This document shows positions 1 through 13,086 of a DNA stretch of 64,000 nucleotides, in pieces (positions within the stretch are counted from its first letter, which is position 1; the number at the start of each line of letters is the position of its first letter). A program made the translations under genes and the position numbers. The stretch spans positions 73,067 to 137,066 of the forward strand of contig LUCM01006860.1 in the NCBI GenBank assembly GCA_008360955.1. The letters are read 5' to 3'. Below the pieces are notes generated by a model. It ran no database searches. It saw only the letters and a program-made list of their open reading frames with translations, and had not been told where the DNA came from. Origin of the DNA: Fasciolopsis buskii. Its lineage: Eukaryota; Platyhelminthes; Trematoda; Plagiorchiida; Fasciolidae.

Positions 1-3000
1 CGCCTTCGTTATACTCCTGCAGTTTGCGGCAGTCGAACTGTAGACGATTCAAACTAACAGAAGCCTCAAATTCTCTTCTGGATTAATAAGTTTAGGTTCC
101 CGTTAACATAACGGACAAGTGGTAAAGAACGTCAAAATTCAAAATTATGACGACTGGTTGACTCGCATTAGTAGAAGACTTTTCTGAGAACTCCGAAGTC
201 CATGATCTTATTTGTGATGCATTTCTTTGGCCAATTATCCTCGTTCTTCCCATTTCCAGAATTAGCGTATTTTAATAAAACATAAAGCAAGAACCTGGTC
301 CGTTCAATTAATCATAAACCAGTGCGCCCAAGGAAAAATAATCTGTTCAAGGTCTTTCTTGTTATCGAAACGGAAAAAGCATGAAATGTAACCTATTGTG
401 ATTGAGAAACTTACAATTTATTCAGTCCATTTTCTATAAAAGTGTTATTACCGAGCAAGCGACGACATAGAGTAAGAAGAAAATATTCTGATGATGGAAA
501 ATTCATCGCCTAACTAAATTCATTCAACCAGTTTAATAGTTGGAATGATCGATGAGTCTCCTTGTATCTGGATCAATTCCCCTTGCCGAACTGGCGTTGT
601 GCGCGCACACTCGTACAGCAGTAGTAAACATCGAATTACGATCTTCTTCTGTATTTACAACAGCCGCAAATGGATGTTACACTTGCCAGTTATTCGTACT
701 ATCTTGAAAAGCTTTCAATTTCGAAACCCTAGGTGCTTTCTATTCATTTTTTGTTTTAAATCAGAAAAATTGCTGTGTAGCGGTAAAAGGTCTGATGGCC
801 ATTTGTTCAGATTCCCTACCGAAAGGTGAATAGTTGTCAGAACATATACTGTTACTCGCAGTTCTCAGAAATTCAAGCGCCGGGACTATCTAGAGTCCAA
901 GGACCCGGTGTTTAATAAATTGGGTAACGGACACAGACATTTGTAGTGAGTGAAAGCTCATAACCATAATCGGGAATTTTACCGCGTAGTTTGCGGTGAA
1001 AGACAGTTAGAAATTTGAGAAAGCAGGGAAAATATTCCAGGACAAATAAATAAACTGAATCTTGAATTATAAAATAATCACAACTGCATTATCTGTGCTC
1101 GAAATAAATTCAGCACAATTCATTGAAACCAAGAAAGATCACATAAGGACAAGAATTACTGCACATCCGTTAACTCATCCTTCTTACAAAAATGAATAGT
1201 GACATGAATAAATCATAATATCCCACTGCTTGCTTCTAGGTGGCCAAATCCCCAGGGAAATGACGAATCAGAAAATGAAATCAACATCTGGCCAAGGCAG
1301 AATTTGCGGGACTTCAGGTAATAATTTGTTCCGAACTTCTTTCGGCATTTTCATCTTGAATGGTGAAGTTGTCAAAAGAATCGCTTGTTTTGGATGCACA
1401 TCAAATAGGTGCATCAGCTGCATGAGTTAGAAGCTGGAAAAGAATCTTTGTTATCGTACGCAAATCGTAGAACACTTGGGAAAATATTTTGGTCGGAATG
1501 TTAGCTGGTTTGTACAGATGGTATAAAGATGACTCCCGTGACCCTACTAATACTTTAATTCCTCCTTTTTCCTCCTCATCGCATATTCTTTAGCCTTTTT
1601 CATATTGATTTTAGTGAAGAAATTTGCCACAGTCGTGTCACAATGTCATGGTGTTCATTGGTGGATCACGCGTGAATGCGGTCAAAACAGCAGAGTTTAT
1701 TTTCACTGACGAAGAAACATTCCAGAATTCTTGTTCCCTCGATAAGAATTTTTACCCTTTACTTATCCCACTACCTTGGTTCTAAATAATTGAAAAGAGT
1801 AAACCAATATCTAAAAATAGTATGAAAAGTTTGCCCGGTGAACTGGCCTTCGTAGGTTGGGATTCATGACGTCCCCAAAACGATGGTTGTAGACAGAGGG
1901 TGGTATGACTTATTGTCATGGTAAAAGACATGCTTACTTCCGACATTTTCTCCCTCGCATACATTCAACTTGCTACTTCACACTCAATTTTTCACCATCT
2001 TCCTTTCTTTTCTGTCCTGAGTAAATTGTGCCACGAGGAAGCAAACGAAACCGGAGCATATTAATGCAACAATAATGGTCGTAAACACCGACGTTAACTG
2101 CGTTTACCACTCGTAAATAGTGAGTTAGTACATAGATAACCAGTGCAGCTTACAGCATGCATGTGCAACTGCACTCTATGTTTGATAGAAAACGTTTCAG
2201 ATCAACCTGGACGACATTCCATTAGACCGGTCGGATGGGAATTCCAAACGGTTTTGCCATAATTTGGGATAATTTTGAAATGAGTCCAAAAAAATGTGGC
2301 AATTAGTGTATTTGTCCTCTACCAGCACCTAGGTCTTGAACAAACGTCTTAAATATTGCCTAGGAAAACAAATTTCATTCATTCTTAAGTGCTTGCAGCC
2401 CATGAGTTGCACTTTGTCGCGTAAAATATTTGCAGAGGATGAGTACCCTTTCCATTCTTCACAACGTTAACTCTCACTTCAGATACGTCACTGAAAGATC
2501 AAATGGTTGGTGTGCAAAGATACCCAAAATAACTGAACTTATATAGAAAGTTCCAAACAAGATTGCACGATTTGTGTTCACGTGAAAACATGCAAAGCTT
2601 AAATTTTTTGCGGAAGTCAGAAAGTGGCATACGTCAATACGTTAAAAGTAGTGTGTTGTTTAGACCGAATTCCTTGTATTATCAAAGCAAACAAGTTACG
2701 TACATCACCATTATGAAACTTTATGTAACATCGATACCCAAGTAATCACGAAATAACAGAGAAAAACTGCACACCTATTTTATTTGATGCGTTAGGAGTT
2801 ATTAGTATTAAACAACCATCGCACCAAAATTGGCTCGCAAACATAAGATGGACGAATGTGGATGAGAAATCACAGATGCATAGCTGTCCACCTACGATCC
2901 GAACGAGTCCTCTAACTCCGGCGCCGTGTTTGTACTACAATAAAAAACAGCCAGTCAATGAGTATGACTCAGACAGTGGACTTCGAATGGTAAACTGACT

Positions 3001-4551
3001 GAGTTGAAGTTTGTGAGAGCAGAAAACCAACGTAAGCCGAAGTTCGGTAAAGCTTTTACCAGTATCAACACTTAAAATACAGACTAATACGACTGTCCGA
3101 AGGCTATCCACTACAGTGCGCAAAGAGCTTTCTTGTCCAGCATTACAAACCTTCATTTTATCTTTGACTGGTAGCCTAAACAGCCTGTTGGATATGATAT
3201 TTATTTTTCGGTCATCTACTCTGAATCCGACCCCATCGAACGCACGGAATATGCGTACAGCTGGCATTTCCAAGTTAGCAAGAAGTGGATATAGGTTTTC
3301 TACATTTTTCTCACCGCTGAAATGTGCTTTAATACTTCAGGTGAATGAATTCAATGGTAAATTTAACCATCCAAAGCGCATTTTAACAGTTTGTTCTCAG
3401 GGAGCACAGTACATCTAAAATAACAACCCGGTCACCTGAAACATTGGTTTATTCTGGCAGTTTGCTTTTTGAATGAGCAAACGGTGATCTGCGTAAATAT
3501 TTTCCAGATCCTCGGTTTTAATCCAGTAAAGTACAGCACAAGATAACAATTTCAAACAACTCATCAATCTATGCTTCACCCCGCTAGATTTTTAGTACGA
3601 CTAGTATACCGTTTTCTTCTGATTACCTGGCTAATATTTATGCGTTTCCACAATTCGTCTACGATAGTTATAGGATCAGAACCGAAGGTAAATAGCACAA
3701 CAGAGAACCGTACAAGATCCACTCAGAAGCACCAGACAAGTGCTTGCCTGTTATAAGGACATTAGCTTTTGAGTCGTCAAATTCACTATCCCGATCAGAA
3801 GTCAACAAAGACGCAATAAGTACGTCAGCCAATCAACTGAACGAAAGTCCAAATGAAAACATTACTTAATTCTTTGGAAAAACCGAAACCAAATTTTTGT
3901 ATGGTCATCTTCCGTACTCAGTATCTCTGAAATGTCAAACCAAATGAAGCGTTAATTCACAAAGTTTGTCCTCTCGCGAATTTAACAGAAACTACTCTGG
4001 ATTTGAATCGGATTGTATGTGTCGGTCTTTGAATGTCAATCTCCCCCTCTCAACAGTACGCCGTCCAGAGTAGTCGAATACAAGTCTTATTCATCCGGTA
4101 GCATTTGCTGTTCTCTAGTCCCGAACATGGCTTAATCTAATCATCTGAAGCTGACCCTGGAAAATTCATCGTTCCTTTCCCAAGTAGTAGACTAATGCTG
4201 TTTCCCTGCTAATAATATGCTTTTATATTCGACAGATTTACAAATCACAAATTAAAGTACATGGATTATAATTCAGCTGTTAAACTGGCCCTCGGGCTTT
4301 GTATGCCTGTGATTATCCATGACAAGTGTGCCATCTTTCACCTTATGGCGCATGAGATAAACAGTTTTCAGCAGATGACTGTAGAAATATAGTCTAAACT
4401 TGGATCATTTTCAATGTGGTCTCCATTTCTTTCGATGTCAACCATCTACTTTTGCATCGCATCGTCACGGATGTCCATGGATGTTAACCACCTTTTGCAT
4501 TCATGAAATGTTGCTAGCACTTGTCAATAAAGGTATGATTTACTTCTCCAG
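1..4551. other. No confident gene; weak exon-like pieces
   Basis: Short plus-strand stretches with splice-like borders occur at 1240-1317 (reads WPNPQGNDESENEINIW, donor AG|GTAATA), about 1617-1664 and 2201-2250 (INLDDIPLDRSDGNSK, acceptor ACGTTTCAG). They could be upstream exons of the gene suggested at 4552-5187, but each is under 30 codons and not significant alone. The remaining sequence is AT-rich with chance-length frames on both strands. Confidence 0.3.
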
Positions 4552-5187
4552 GTTTTTCAACAAGACAGAAAAGAACATCTATTGCAAAGCAAGTTTCACT
4601 CAGTTGGAGTCGGTGTCACTTTGTTAGCTTACTCTGGTACTTATATTCCTGGAAAAGTACCACGACTATTACTGGTGTTCAAACAAAACATTGACTCGCC
4701 AAGGGAAGAACTGGACCCCGGACTTCGACGTCTGATGTTAAAGACCCTTTTGATTCTCGCCGGTAACGAGATACTTAGCAGTAAATCTTGAATTTATTTT
4801 TATCGTATTCGGTCAAGTAACTAACACCTACCTTTTAAGAGCATTCAGCATGCTTTAAAATCCCTTCCACAAATAGTAAATTTATTTGTCTACATCTGAT
4901 CTTTTTCTGACTGTTTCTCTCTTGGGTCTGCAACTTTGCTCTTTTTTAAAATGTTATTTAACCTTCAAACTTACCCCATTTTAACCATGCAACTTGTGCT
5001 CAGCGCAAAGTTAAGATTTCTTTATTTGTGCAGGATAGATCACAAGGGAGTTCTTCTTCTCACTTCAGTGTCATCCCGACTACATTTTCGGAATGTTACT
5101 GTGACTGGTGATCTGCCAACTACTGTGCTTGCTTTATTCAGTCTTATTCGCCGTGAAACCTTAAAAGAACTTATCAATGTCTTGTAA
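4552..5187 (+). CDS. Candidate 3' exons of an unrecognised gene (2 exons)
   Basis: I do not recognise the product. Exon one would be 4552-4762, entered after a pyrimidine-rich TTACTTCTCCAG acceptor and left at GCCG|GTAACG. It is open for 70 codons, with G at the first codon position in about 27% of codons and only about 16% at the second, as in coding DNA. It reads VFQQDRKEHLLQSKF, then a hydrophobic stretch, then NIDSPREELDPGLRRLMLK. Exon two would be 5069-5187, after CTTCTTCTCACTTCAG, in the phase exon one requires (1 base carried over), reading SSRLHFRNVTVTGDLP and ending IRRETLKELINVL-stop. The composition suggests a soluble helical protein. An AATAAA lies near 5508, about 320 bases past the stop. 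Alternative acceptors exist, and a GTAATA overlaps the stop, so exon two may not be terminal. The splice reading is inference. Confidence 0.33.
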
Positions 5188-6304
5188 TATGTGGTTTAAG
5201 CAATAGAGTTTATTTGCAATAGTTTCTGCTCTAACAGCGGTGCATGAAGAATTCAAAGCCGTCAGTAACAATAGTTTTCCTGACCATTTGGGAAAAACAA
5301 TAGTAGGCTGGAAGCAAAACTCTTTCAATTGTTGACGTACTCCGCCTAGACTGTTATATTTCTAAGGAGGGTATCTGATTTTGCATATTCACAGGCCTTT
5401 ACGATGGGCGAACGCAAACAACATCTGAAAACATCTTGCATTCTTCACCCCAGTTTTGCTCTAAATCGCTTCTAAACACTGAAAACTGATGGTGATCGTT
5501 GCTTGTATTAATAAACCCAATGGATTCTGATTACTGAGTTTGCCGCTCAGATAACAAGCAGTTCATCGACGGTCAAAGTGTCTTGATCAGTGTGTTGGCC
5601 TGGTTGAGCAAAGCATTCAAAGTTTACCATCACTTTTCGAATACGCAACCGAAAACCACACTTTTGTCTGTCGCGGTTACTTGACTTTGGGGAGTTTTGC
5701 AAATTTTTGAACTCATTTCCAGCGCAACATCATTTTTTCTCGAAGAAGCCGTCATTCACACTATGCGTAGGCTTGCATCTTACTCTTCAAAGCCAGAGTG
5801 CCAGCTTTACTACTTCCTTTCTCAATAAAATCTGTCTCTGGAACGTACAACCTTAACGTAGCATCAAGGCCAGATGAAATCACGAGAAATCTAAAGGGTG
5901 GCATTGCATAATTAATAATATTTTCTAAAACGCCAACTTCACTACCCAGCTTTAGTTACAATAGGTTTTCCTGCCCAGTGTATCTTCCATTCACTCCTAA
6001 TACGAGTTTGCTTTATTTATATCAAACTGTCAAGTGGAGATTAAGGGATAAGGGGTGGCTCTAGTCTGTTTTACAAACAGTAACCTTTCACTAATTTGTT
6101 CTGGCATTGGTTGCCAGAAGAGAAAACAGACACAGATGAAGTGAAGGATCAACTCCAAGGTGATAAGTTTAGGAACAGTATGGGAAAAAATTTCTAATAC
6201 AAGGATGCCATTGCAGCATTGAACCATGTCAGTTATTGTCTCCTACCATCACTTAGGGATATTGTGAAGCCAACTTCTCTTGTTTTACCTTTTTCTTCCT
6301 GTGT

Positions 6305-6451
6305 TACTGAAGTAACATTGTACGTCATTTTCCAGGAAGGAGGTTGCGCTCAGGAAAGGGCTGTCAAGTGGGGAAGATGCCAGCAGTGGGAGGATTTGAA
6401 CTTAAAATCTTCACATTCCACCACCACTATTTTATCCGCTTAACTGGGCTC
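6305..6451 (-). mobile_element. tRNA-derived SINE, degraded copy 1
   Basis: Read on the minus strand, it holds a pol III B box GTTCAAATCC (6401-6392) followed by CTCCCACTGCTGGCATC and a body CTTCCCCACTTGACAGCCC. That body is shared, with a few differences, with the copies at 14.7 and 20.6 kb (there CACTTGTCAGCCCTCTG and CATTTGGCAGCCCTCTG). The 3' part CTCCTTCCTGGAAAATGACG also recurs in copy 2, and TGACGTACAATGTT matches TGATGTACATTGTT in copy 3. The A-box end toward 6451 is eroded. It lies between the candidate exons ending 5187 and starting 7116, as an intronic or intergenic insertion. Limits are approximate because no target-site duplication was recognised. Confidence 0.75.
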
Positions 6452-7115
6452 ATACCAACAAGTCCATTGATTGAGGTTTTCATACCCTTTCCCCATGTCA
6501 TCAACTGACCGCCTCAACTAATTTCCCACCAACTACCTAACCGGCAGAACAGTATACCACGGAGTAAGCTTTCTTTGGGCATGGAAAGTATGTGATAAAT
6601 CCAATTAATCTATTCGCCTTCCGTGATACTTCTGCCAACCAAGCCCTAGAACCGGATACCTTATAGCTAAACTCCGTTGTTCTGAGAATGTTCTCTCGTC
6701 GTTCTCTTTCAGTGCTATGAAAACGGCATTGTTCAAATGCAGACAATATTCATAAATATTCTGTCCGCAGTAGTCACATTTTTGAACGACATTACAGGGC
6801 CGGCCTTCATGCAGTGTCAACTCCATCTCTGATGTGCACTCTATGTAAAGCCCAAGGTAGATGTGTCTCGAAATGGCCAATTCCAACGGAGCCTTTTGAT
6901 GTCAATATACGACTGCCAGGTGAGCTGCAAAGGCCTTAGAAATAAACTTATGCACTTTAATCAAATCAACTGGATGCAGATGTGAAAATGAAAAAGACTT
7001 GAATTTCCTCGTTTTTGCATTTTGACACAAATATTCTTTCACACCCATCACCCGAATCATGAAATTCCAGTGGGTTGACGAACTACCGAATTTGCTGCAC
7101 TCGCTCACCCATTAG

Positions 7116-10100
7116 AGGCGAAAACTATACATTTTTGCACATGCCAAGCAATACTATATAGGTAAATGCCAGAGGCGATCTGTTGAAACGAAATGTCTCC
7201 GCATTCAGGGCTTTTTCGTAATTTTACAACGTTCACAGTTATTTTTTTAAAATAAACAAGGCAACTAACTCTGCCTCTCTCACAAATGCACTAAATCAAC
7301 CTATTCGGTTTGATCGAAACAAACGATAGGAAAAAAAGCAAACAAACACCTGTCCGCGAGAAACAGGTACCCATTTTATGATAACCCGTGACGTTTGTAT
7401 TCACAAATTTTCCGATTAGTTTACACCTACACATGGAAGAGATTCACGGAATTGCAGCGCTATGAATCCCCACTTTCAAAATACACCGAAATTCCAGCCT
7501 CCGTAATTTGGACTCGACGTTTTCGTTATGGCTGCCATATTTTTTGCGCCCGATACAAATGGGGCATTAATGAACACTGAATAAAACTGGATCCTTGACA
7601 AAATAAAAACGAACGCTAGTCGCCCAATTTTATCCTTAAACTTTATCAAAAGTTAAAAGCACTGCCAGATCATAATCATTATCAATCTTTTCGAATGCCA
7701 TCTAGATATGGATTTTGAGTTAAAAAACTGGCAGAATCTATCAAAAATTTCTGTTTATTAAAAAGTAGTCCATCAGATAAACAAACCAATTTTCTTCATG
7801 CCATATTTGGTCATGTGGCACGGTAGCAGCTGTCGAATCTGTCCATTTGATGATCCATCACCTATCACTTTCCAACCATTTCTCTACTCAGTTTACTACT
7901 ATGTATCTCACGGAATTCAGTTGCTCTTTATTCTTTTGGTCAACAGACATATTTGCAAGTCACAGCCGCCTCTGATTCTCTCGTTATAAGAACACAGTTG
8001 TTACCAACTAGCATACCGTACCATCTTGGTTTCAATCAAATCCAGCCAGTTCTTATTTGTACGTATTATGTCTTGATGCTTTTCATATGACTGCTGGTAA
8101 TTCTAATCATTCACACCTCAGTATGCTTCGACAAAAGCATGCAATTTATCCGTCTGACCGAGAGACCACTTGGAATTAAAGTAATCACCAATTATTCTAT
8201 TACGATTTGCTTTCGCTTATCTCTTACATCACCCTAAGGCCACTATGTTTTGCCGATAAAATCGAATATTTAGTTGATTTTCCCGCAGTTTGTGTATATA
8301 GTGAAAGCAAAAGTAGTGCGGCTCGCGCAGGCTTTCATTTGGAATGCAAGTTTCACACCACCAGTTCACTCAATATTGTCGCCTAATGATTTTCTTTGCT
8401 TATCCCGTCAATTTCTAGTCGTTATTTTTCTTACCAACAAACAAACGATTACTTATGACCCATGCTACGCAATGGAAGCGATCTTGTTATCCAAAGTAAT
8501 GGTAATCTGTCCACCCTAAAGTAGCTGCGTAGGCTGCCCGACCAGGCATACGTTAACAAATGATGGCCATGCAAAATACTGCTATCTTATGGGCTAAGCC
8601 AAGATGTGATGCGTTCATGGTTCATCTGCCAGACACCGCTCTGAATAGAAAACAAAGCAGTTGGTAATAATTTCGTGGCAAGAAAGTCAAACTCAGCGTA
8701 CGACTTTGAAAGCGGATAAAATGAAGTGTTTAATTCCAAATGGAAAGTTAACTTGAGAAAGATCAATCGGGGCAACCGATTCCTCCGCAATGTCAACACT
8801 TCTTCTAACAAGACCAAGTTAGCGATGAATGCGTACTTTCGTTTTTTCCATTGTGATCTGCTAACGGAAAGTTAATGGTATAAGCCGCATGGTCAAGTAA
8901 CGCTTCCGATAAAGGTTTAACAAGTCAGGACTATCGCAGATGAAAAAAGAAGGCGAATTGGTATTCCCGAATTAAAGCAACCAGAGGTGCACGCATAAGG
9001 CTTACAGTTTCGTGCACAGCACACTTCAATAAAACTGCTACGGCTAATGGAATCAGAAGTTCAGGTGAAACCTAACCGTAAGGCAGTTGAAAACGCATAT
9101 ATGATCCGTACTTCGGATATTGTTTCACAACTCAGAATTCTACATGATGGAAATCGCTTAGACCATTCTGCCCCACAGACTGTTCCGGTGATGGTAGTCG
9201 AAGAATGTACAAGAGGCCAATCTGTAGGGGGTAAGACCCTTAGCGAAGTGGTACGCTAAGGTTCTGTATTGACCTGGCCACTAAATTCATTGTTAGCTTT
9301 CTCCATTGGCATAATAATCACGGAAATATGATAGTTACTCCGCAGTAATGCTTATCATTTTCTGGTATTGTTTTCTTCTAATAGTCGCATAAAAATATTA
9401 TTATGTGCGTAGAGCTTTACTTGCTTGCAGCAATGATACCTAAAATGGTTGCTGTGTCCCGAACTAAGTAGAGAGGCTGCAGAAACTTTGTGTATTGGGA
9501 ACTTTCGTCGGATTTGCGCATTAGCCTCCGAATATTGTCCGCTAAGGCCGTTAACTGATGAAGATAAGAAGCATTTCGTAAGGAACTAAAACTACTCCCC
9601 TCATTCTCCTTCAGCTTGAGGCCAGTAGTCTTTCGAAACAAAAACATTCAGTATGAAATGATCTCTTAGACATTGTGAATGTGCTCGTTTTGGAAGCCCG
9701 TCGCCATCCCAAAAGCCTGAAAATCGACAGTTCTCATCAAAAGTTTTTGTATCGTTTACATTTCAGTTTAAGGACCGTCGCATTTTAGTCATTACCAGCA
9801 AAGAGGTAAACATTCGCAATCACATTCTGAAAAGATTGTATCAAATGAGTTAATGAGCATTAGTGATAGCTTCAGGAATTTGGTTGGAAACTGGCGACAG
9901 TTCTGTGAATAATAATCCTTAAAGAACCCACGATATCAACCTCGGTGGGTTTTTCTGAGTTGATGAACGGTGGTTTAGGCCGATAGGCAAACAATAAGAA
10001 AAAAACATTCGAGACACTTAGGTGCATAACGATCTGAAACAGTTTGTGCAGAAAAATGGAAAATGTACGACTAGTTGCTGGAAACGCCTTGACAGCATTC

Positions 10101-10184
10101 ATGGCTACAAATTGTCTGGTAAATAGCAGTCTCACCAACTTGCTTGAACAGATGACTGGAGTAACTATATGGTCAGTCTCTGAG
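7116..10184 (+). CDS. Candidate multi-exon gene, phase-compatible chain of six exons
   Basis: Product not recognised. Proposed exons are 7116-7161, 7420-7502, 8289-8495, 9020-9230, 9431-9467 and 10052-10184. The donors are GTAAAT, GTAATT, GTAATG, GTAAGA, GTAGAG and GTGCGT; the acceptors at 8288 (TTTTCCCGCAG) and 9430 (TTACTTGCTTGCAG) are strong. All five junctions agree in phase (1, 0, 0, 1, 2), which chance would give rarely if the exons had been picked independently. The 9020 exon (70 codons) has G at first position in about 32% of codons against about 14% at second, and the 10052 exon shows the same bias. Readable pieces include TWKRFTELQRYESPLSKY, MESEVQVKPNRKAVENAY and LVNSSLTNLLEQMTGVTIWS. 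There is no signal peptide or clear domain. A weaker minus-strand frame overlaps 9436-9630. The chain was assembled by eye, so individual exons may be wrong; the 9020 and 10052 exons are the firmest. Confidence 0.33.
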
Positions 10185-11711
10185 GTGCGTAAAAAAAGAA
10201 ATGGGGAAAAACAACATATTGAAGCCAGCCTTAGTAATTAACCAACTGGTTCGTCGTTTTTCCGCCCACTGGAGTTTAATGATAAGGGTTTGGGAAAACC
10301 AACTGTATCTAGTTAGTGAAACAAGAAGGATCATGAAGCATAATCGAATACAAATGAATAGTGTCAGAAGGCTCAGCGTATGGATTTCTTTGGTACCTCT
10401 ACGATTTTGATAAACGTGGGAGGTTGCCGCGTCCAAAATAGACCTGTTGGATTTTTAAACAAACTGAAAATGATTATCAAGAGGTCACATGGAACTTAAA
10501 TGCTTAAGAACGGCTCCCTCTGTCAGTTTTAGATCGAAGTGTTTGGCTAAAGCAGTACAAGTACCAGATTTTGGAATGGAAACTACAGTGACGGAAAAAC
10601 CAGTGGTCGGAAATAGAAGGCAACCCCCAACGGCTTATTAATTATGGAGATGGATGCATCAGTCAGGCCTATTGCACCGCGCTTTGGAAGGGCTGAAAAT
10701 AGAATGTCAGAAGACAACCCCGTGGTAATTTCAGTGGAACAAAAACCTTGAAACACTCCTTTGGGAATGTGTCTTCATGCTGTGCAAATGCGATTGGGGT
10801 ATAATTAACAGGGAGGATGAGAAAACGATTAATAATGTCGACATCCAAGAGCATTTCTAATGTCTGTTTTCCCCCGGGCACTATAGTCGCAGTCTGTATT
10901 TTCGTACTTAGCTTGAGATGATCAATTATGCGGGTGAGTAACCAACATCCGGGCTTAGCCACGATTCTTGTAAACACATCAGGCATGTACAAATGTGAGT
11001 CGGTGAAGGATGTTCTACCGTTCACGCGAACAAGGAACGCAATTTTGTTTTAAACGAAGCCAGAATGGATACCTTGACAGAAGGATTGCGCATAGGAGCC
11101 ATTCAACACGACTGTTTCCTCTGGAGAGAACAGATCTTCAAGCTACAGCAATACCTATTTCCAACTTATGAGGAAACCCGGGCGTATTATTAAATAGTAT
11201 GGATTATGTACGAGAAAACGGCAATCGGAAAAGTCCACAAAGCCAAATTCCTACATGATGAACCACTGGGTGACGACTGCGTAGATGTTTAGCGTCTACA
11301 ACCAAAGATCAAGATCTCCAACCTCCAAAGCCATGACGTTATCAAAAACGGTTTCCCTACAATTTTACATCCACTCAAATATCCTCATCAATCCTTAGTT
11401 CGCACAGAAGCTAATTGGTTTATGTCAATAGCTCCTCTTGATTACTTAAAGGGGCAACATTTAAATATGTAAAAGAAATCGGCCGATTATTTTTACTCTG
11501 ATTGATCTCAAGCTGTTGACTCATTTCTCTTTTCTAGGATATCACACATACATTCGGAGGCTCGTAACAGCGGCTCGGACAATTCGCCGAAGATTTCTCT
11601 GAAACATTTTATAGCAGTGCTTCCTCCAAATCCCTGATCGAAAAGAATCCGGAATTCACCAAAGTACCATTCCTTTTTCATAGGGATCCTACGAGTAAAT
11701 TTCCTTTACAG

Positions 11712-11885
11712 CTTTTAGAGAACGTGACTGACAGTGATTTGTACCAGTCTGTTTATAAGGCCGCTATTTCAACCAAACAAGATCTGCAGACAATTAACTC
11801 CTTTTTCACAAACTCAACTTTATATGAATCTATCTGGGGGCTCAGATTGCATCTCTACTCCTTTACGAGTGGTCCGTTTAGCTGA
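11712..11885 (+). CDS. Candidate exon, unrecognised product
   Basis: A strong acceptor (AAATTTCCTTTACAG at 11697-11711) opens a 57-codon frame ending at TGA 11883-11885. The frame starts in phase 0, which fits the phase-0 exit of the candidate exon ending at 10184. It reads LLENVTDSDLYQSVYKAA, then a Ser/Thr/Asn-rich middle, then YESIWGLRLHLYSF. It contains no internal ATG start, so it can only be a spliced exon or chance. It may be terminal, or leave at the weak donor GAGTG|GTCCGT near 11871, which would give the phase needed by the exon at 12776. I know of no family with this sequence. No AATAAA lies close behind the stop, which slightly favours an internal exon. Support is the splice site, length and phase only. 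Confidence 0.25.
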   Translation, partial: LLENVTDSDLYQSVYKAAISTKQDLQTINSFFTNSTLYESIWGLRLHLYSFTSGPFS

Positions 11886-12775
11886 CCTTCTTTTAGGAAG
11901 TTACCAGGGCAGGAAACTGTCAAAATTGCTTTACAAGTTTTAGTGCATTGATATACTGCTGCTGGTTCCGTTTTACACTCGTGAACGTAAATGATTTCAA
12001 ACCTCACACCAAAATTATCAGTTAAGTATTTTGTCATCTCGTCGCAATGCTAGTCCTGAGGTCAAAACAATTCTAGGCAAAGTTAGAGAAAAAGGAATCA
12101 AAAATATTGAATATAAATTAAATAGTCTTATTTGAGGTAGCAGAGATAGTTGGGTGCAGTTTTGGCCACCGTGGGAGAGTAAGCGTAATTAGCCAATGGC
12201 GAGCTCCAAAAGCAAACGACCAGAACTTCATTCATTTACATAGAAGATCTCAAATCCACTACTCGGAAAGAAGCAATGTCTATTCTTGCAAATAAAACAA
12301 ATAATATTTCCTAGTCTCAACAAACTACGCATTATAGTCTTGTAATTATCAATCCCGCTTTTTTCATCCCGACTAAGTAACTCACTTCTGTGCCGAATTC
12401 TAAACTCAGTTTGTCAGCAGGACACATTCCACCAAAACCTACTTCAGTACTCCGATTTGCCCTTCTTTCATCTCATTCAAATACAAATTCTGGTTTTAGC
12501 ATATCCCCGCATTTAAGGATTTCCCGTGATTGTTGAACGTATCCATAAATAAACATGAAAAACCAAAAAGGGCTTTATTTTATTAGAGTTTTCACGTAAA
12601 ATTCTTGGCCCTAGTGACCCATTTCCGTTATATCTCTGTATATTTCAATGGGTCTGCAAGCGTCCTTAGAATAAACATTAGTTGAAGAACGAGTGCGGTT
12701 TGTTCCATAGACGATCCCGTCATCCAAGCTCACTCTCATACACTGTATCTCGTAGTTTAAACGCACGATTACCAG

Positions 12776-13086
12776 CCACATCACCTCGTCGGACTGTTGA
12801 ACTCTCCTATGATGGGTGCGGTCTCAAAGTATGCGAGAAATTACTTCTGACTGGGTGAAAGGCTTTGTTCTAAGACTTAAGGGCACGACTGCGTCATTTC
12901 TGTGGCCGCCTGAATGCGGACACCTAGACGTTTCGAGACCATGTATCACCAAAATTTGCATTTATATGGCATTGTTTTATCAAGTTCTTATGTTTCAGAT
13001 GGGGCAAGTTTAGACCACAAAATAGAGATACTATTAGAAAACCCATCTACCCAAAATGGAAACATTTCATGATCCAAAGCTACTAA
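12776..13086 (+). CDS. Candidate last two exons of a plus-strand gene
   Basis: Product not recognised. The first exon, 12776-12854, follows GCACGATTACCAG and ends at ACTGG|GTGAAA. It reads TSPRRTVELSYDGCGLKV then CEKLLLTG, carrying 1 base in and 2 out. The second, 12999-13086, follows a very good TTCTTATGTTTCAG acceptor, accepts exactly that phase, reads WGKFRPQNRDTIRKPIY and stops at TAA 13084-13086. A canonical AATAAA stands about 40 bases after the stop (near 13127), where a polyadenylation signal belongs. The combination of matching phase, strong acceptor, stop and AATAAA is what makes this worth listing; the exons are short (25 and 28 codons), so chance remains possible. It could be the 3' end of the gene suggested at 7116-11885. 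Basic and aromatic residues dominate the tail; no motif is identified. Confidence 0.3.

Noticed and set aside
3112..3348. Possible plus-strand exon with a CAG|GTGAAT donor
   Set aside because: First-position G is only about 14%, arguing against coding.
9417..9647. 76-codon minus-strand frame with a helical-looking peptide
   Set aside because: It overlaps the plus-strand chain, has weaker codon bias and lacks partner exons on its strand.
9872..10138. 88-codon minus-strand frame ending in HRTVASFQPNS
   Set aside because: Overlaps the better-supported plus-strand exon at 10052-10184; length is within chance expectation.
10669..11025. 118-codon minus-strand frame
   Set aside because: Among the longest frames, but of chance length for this composition; the possible upstream exon at about 11.1 kb does not join in a clean phase.
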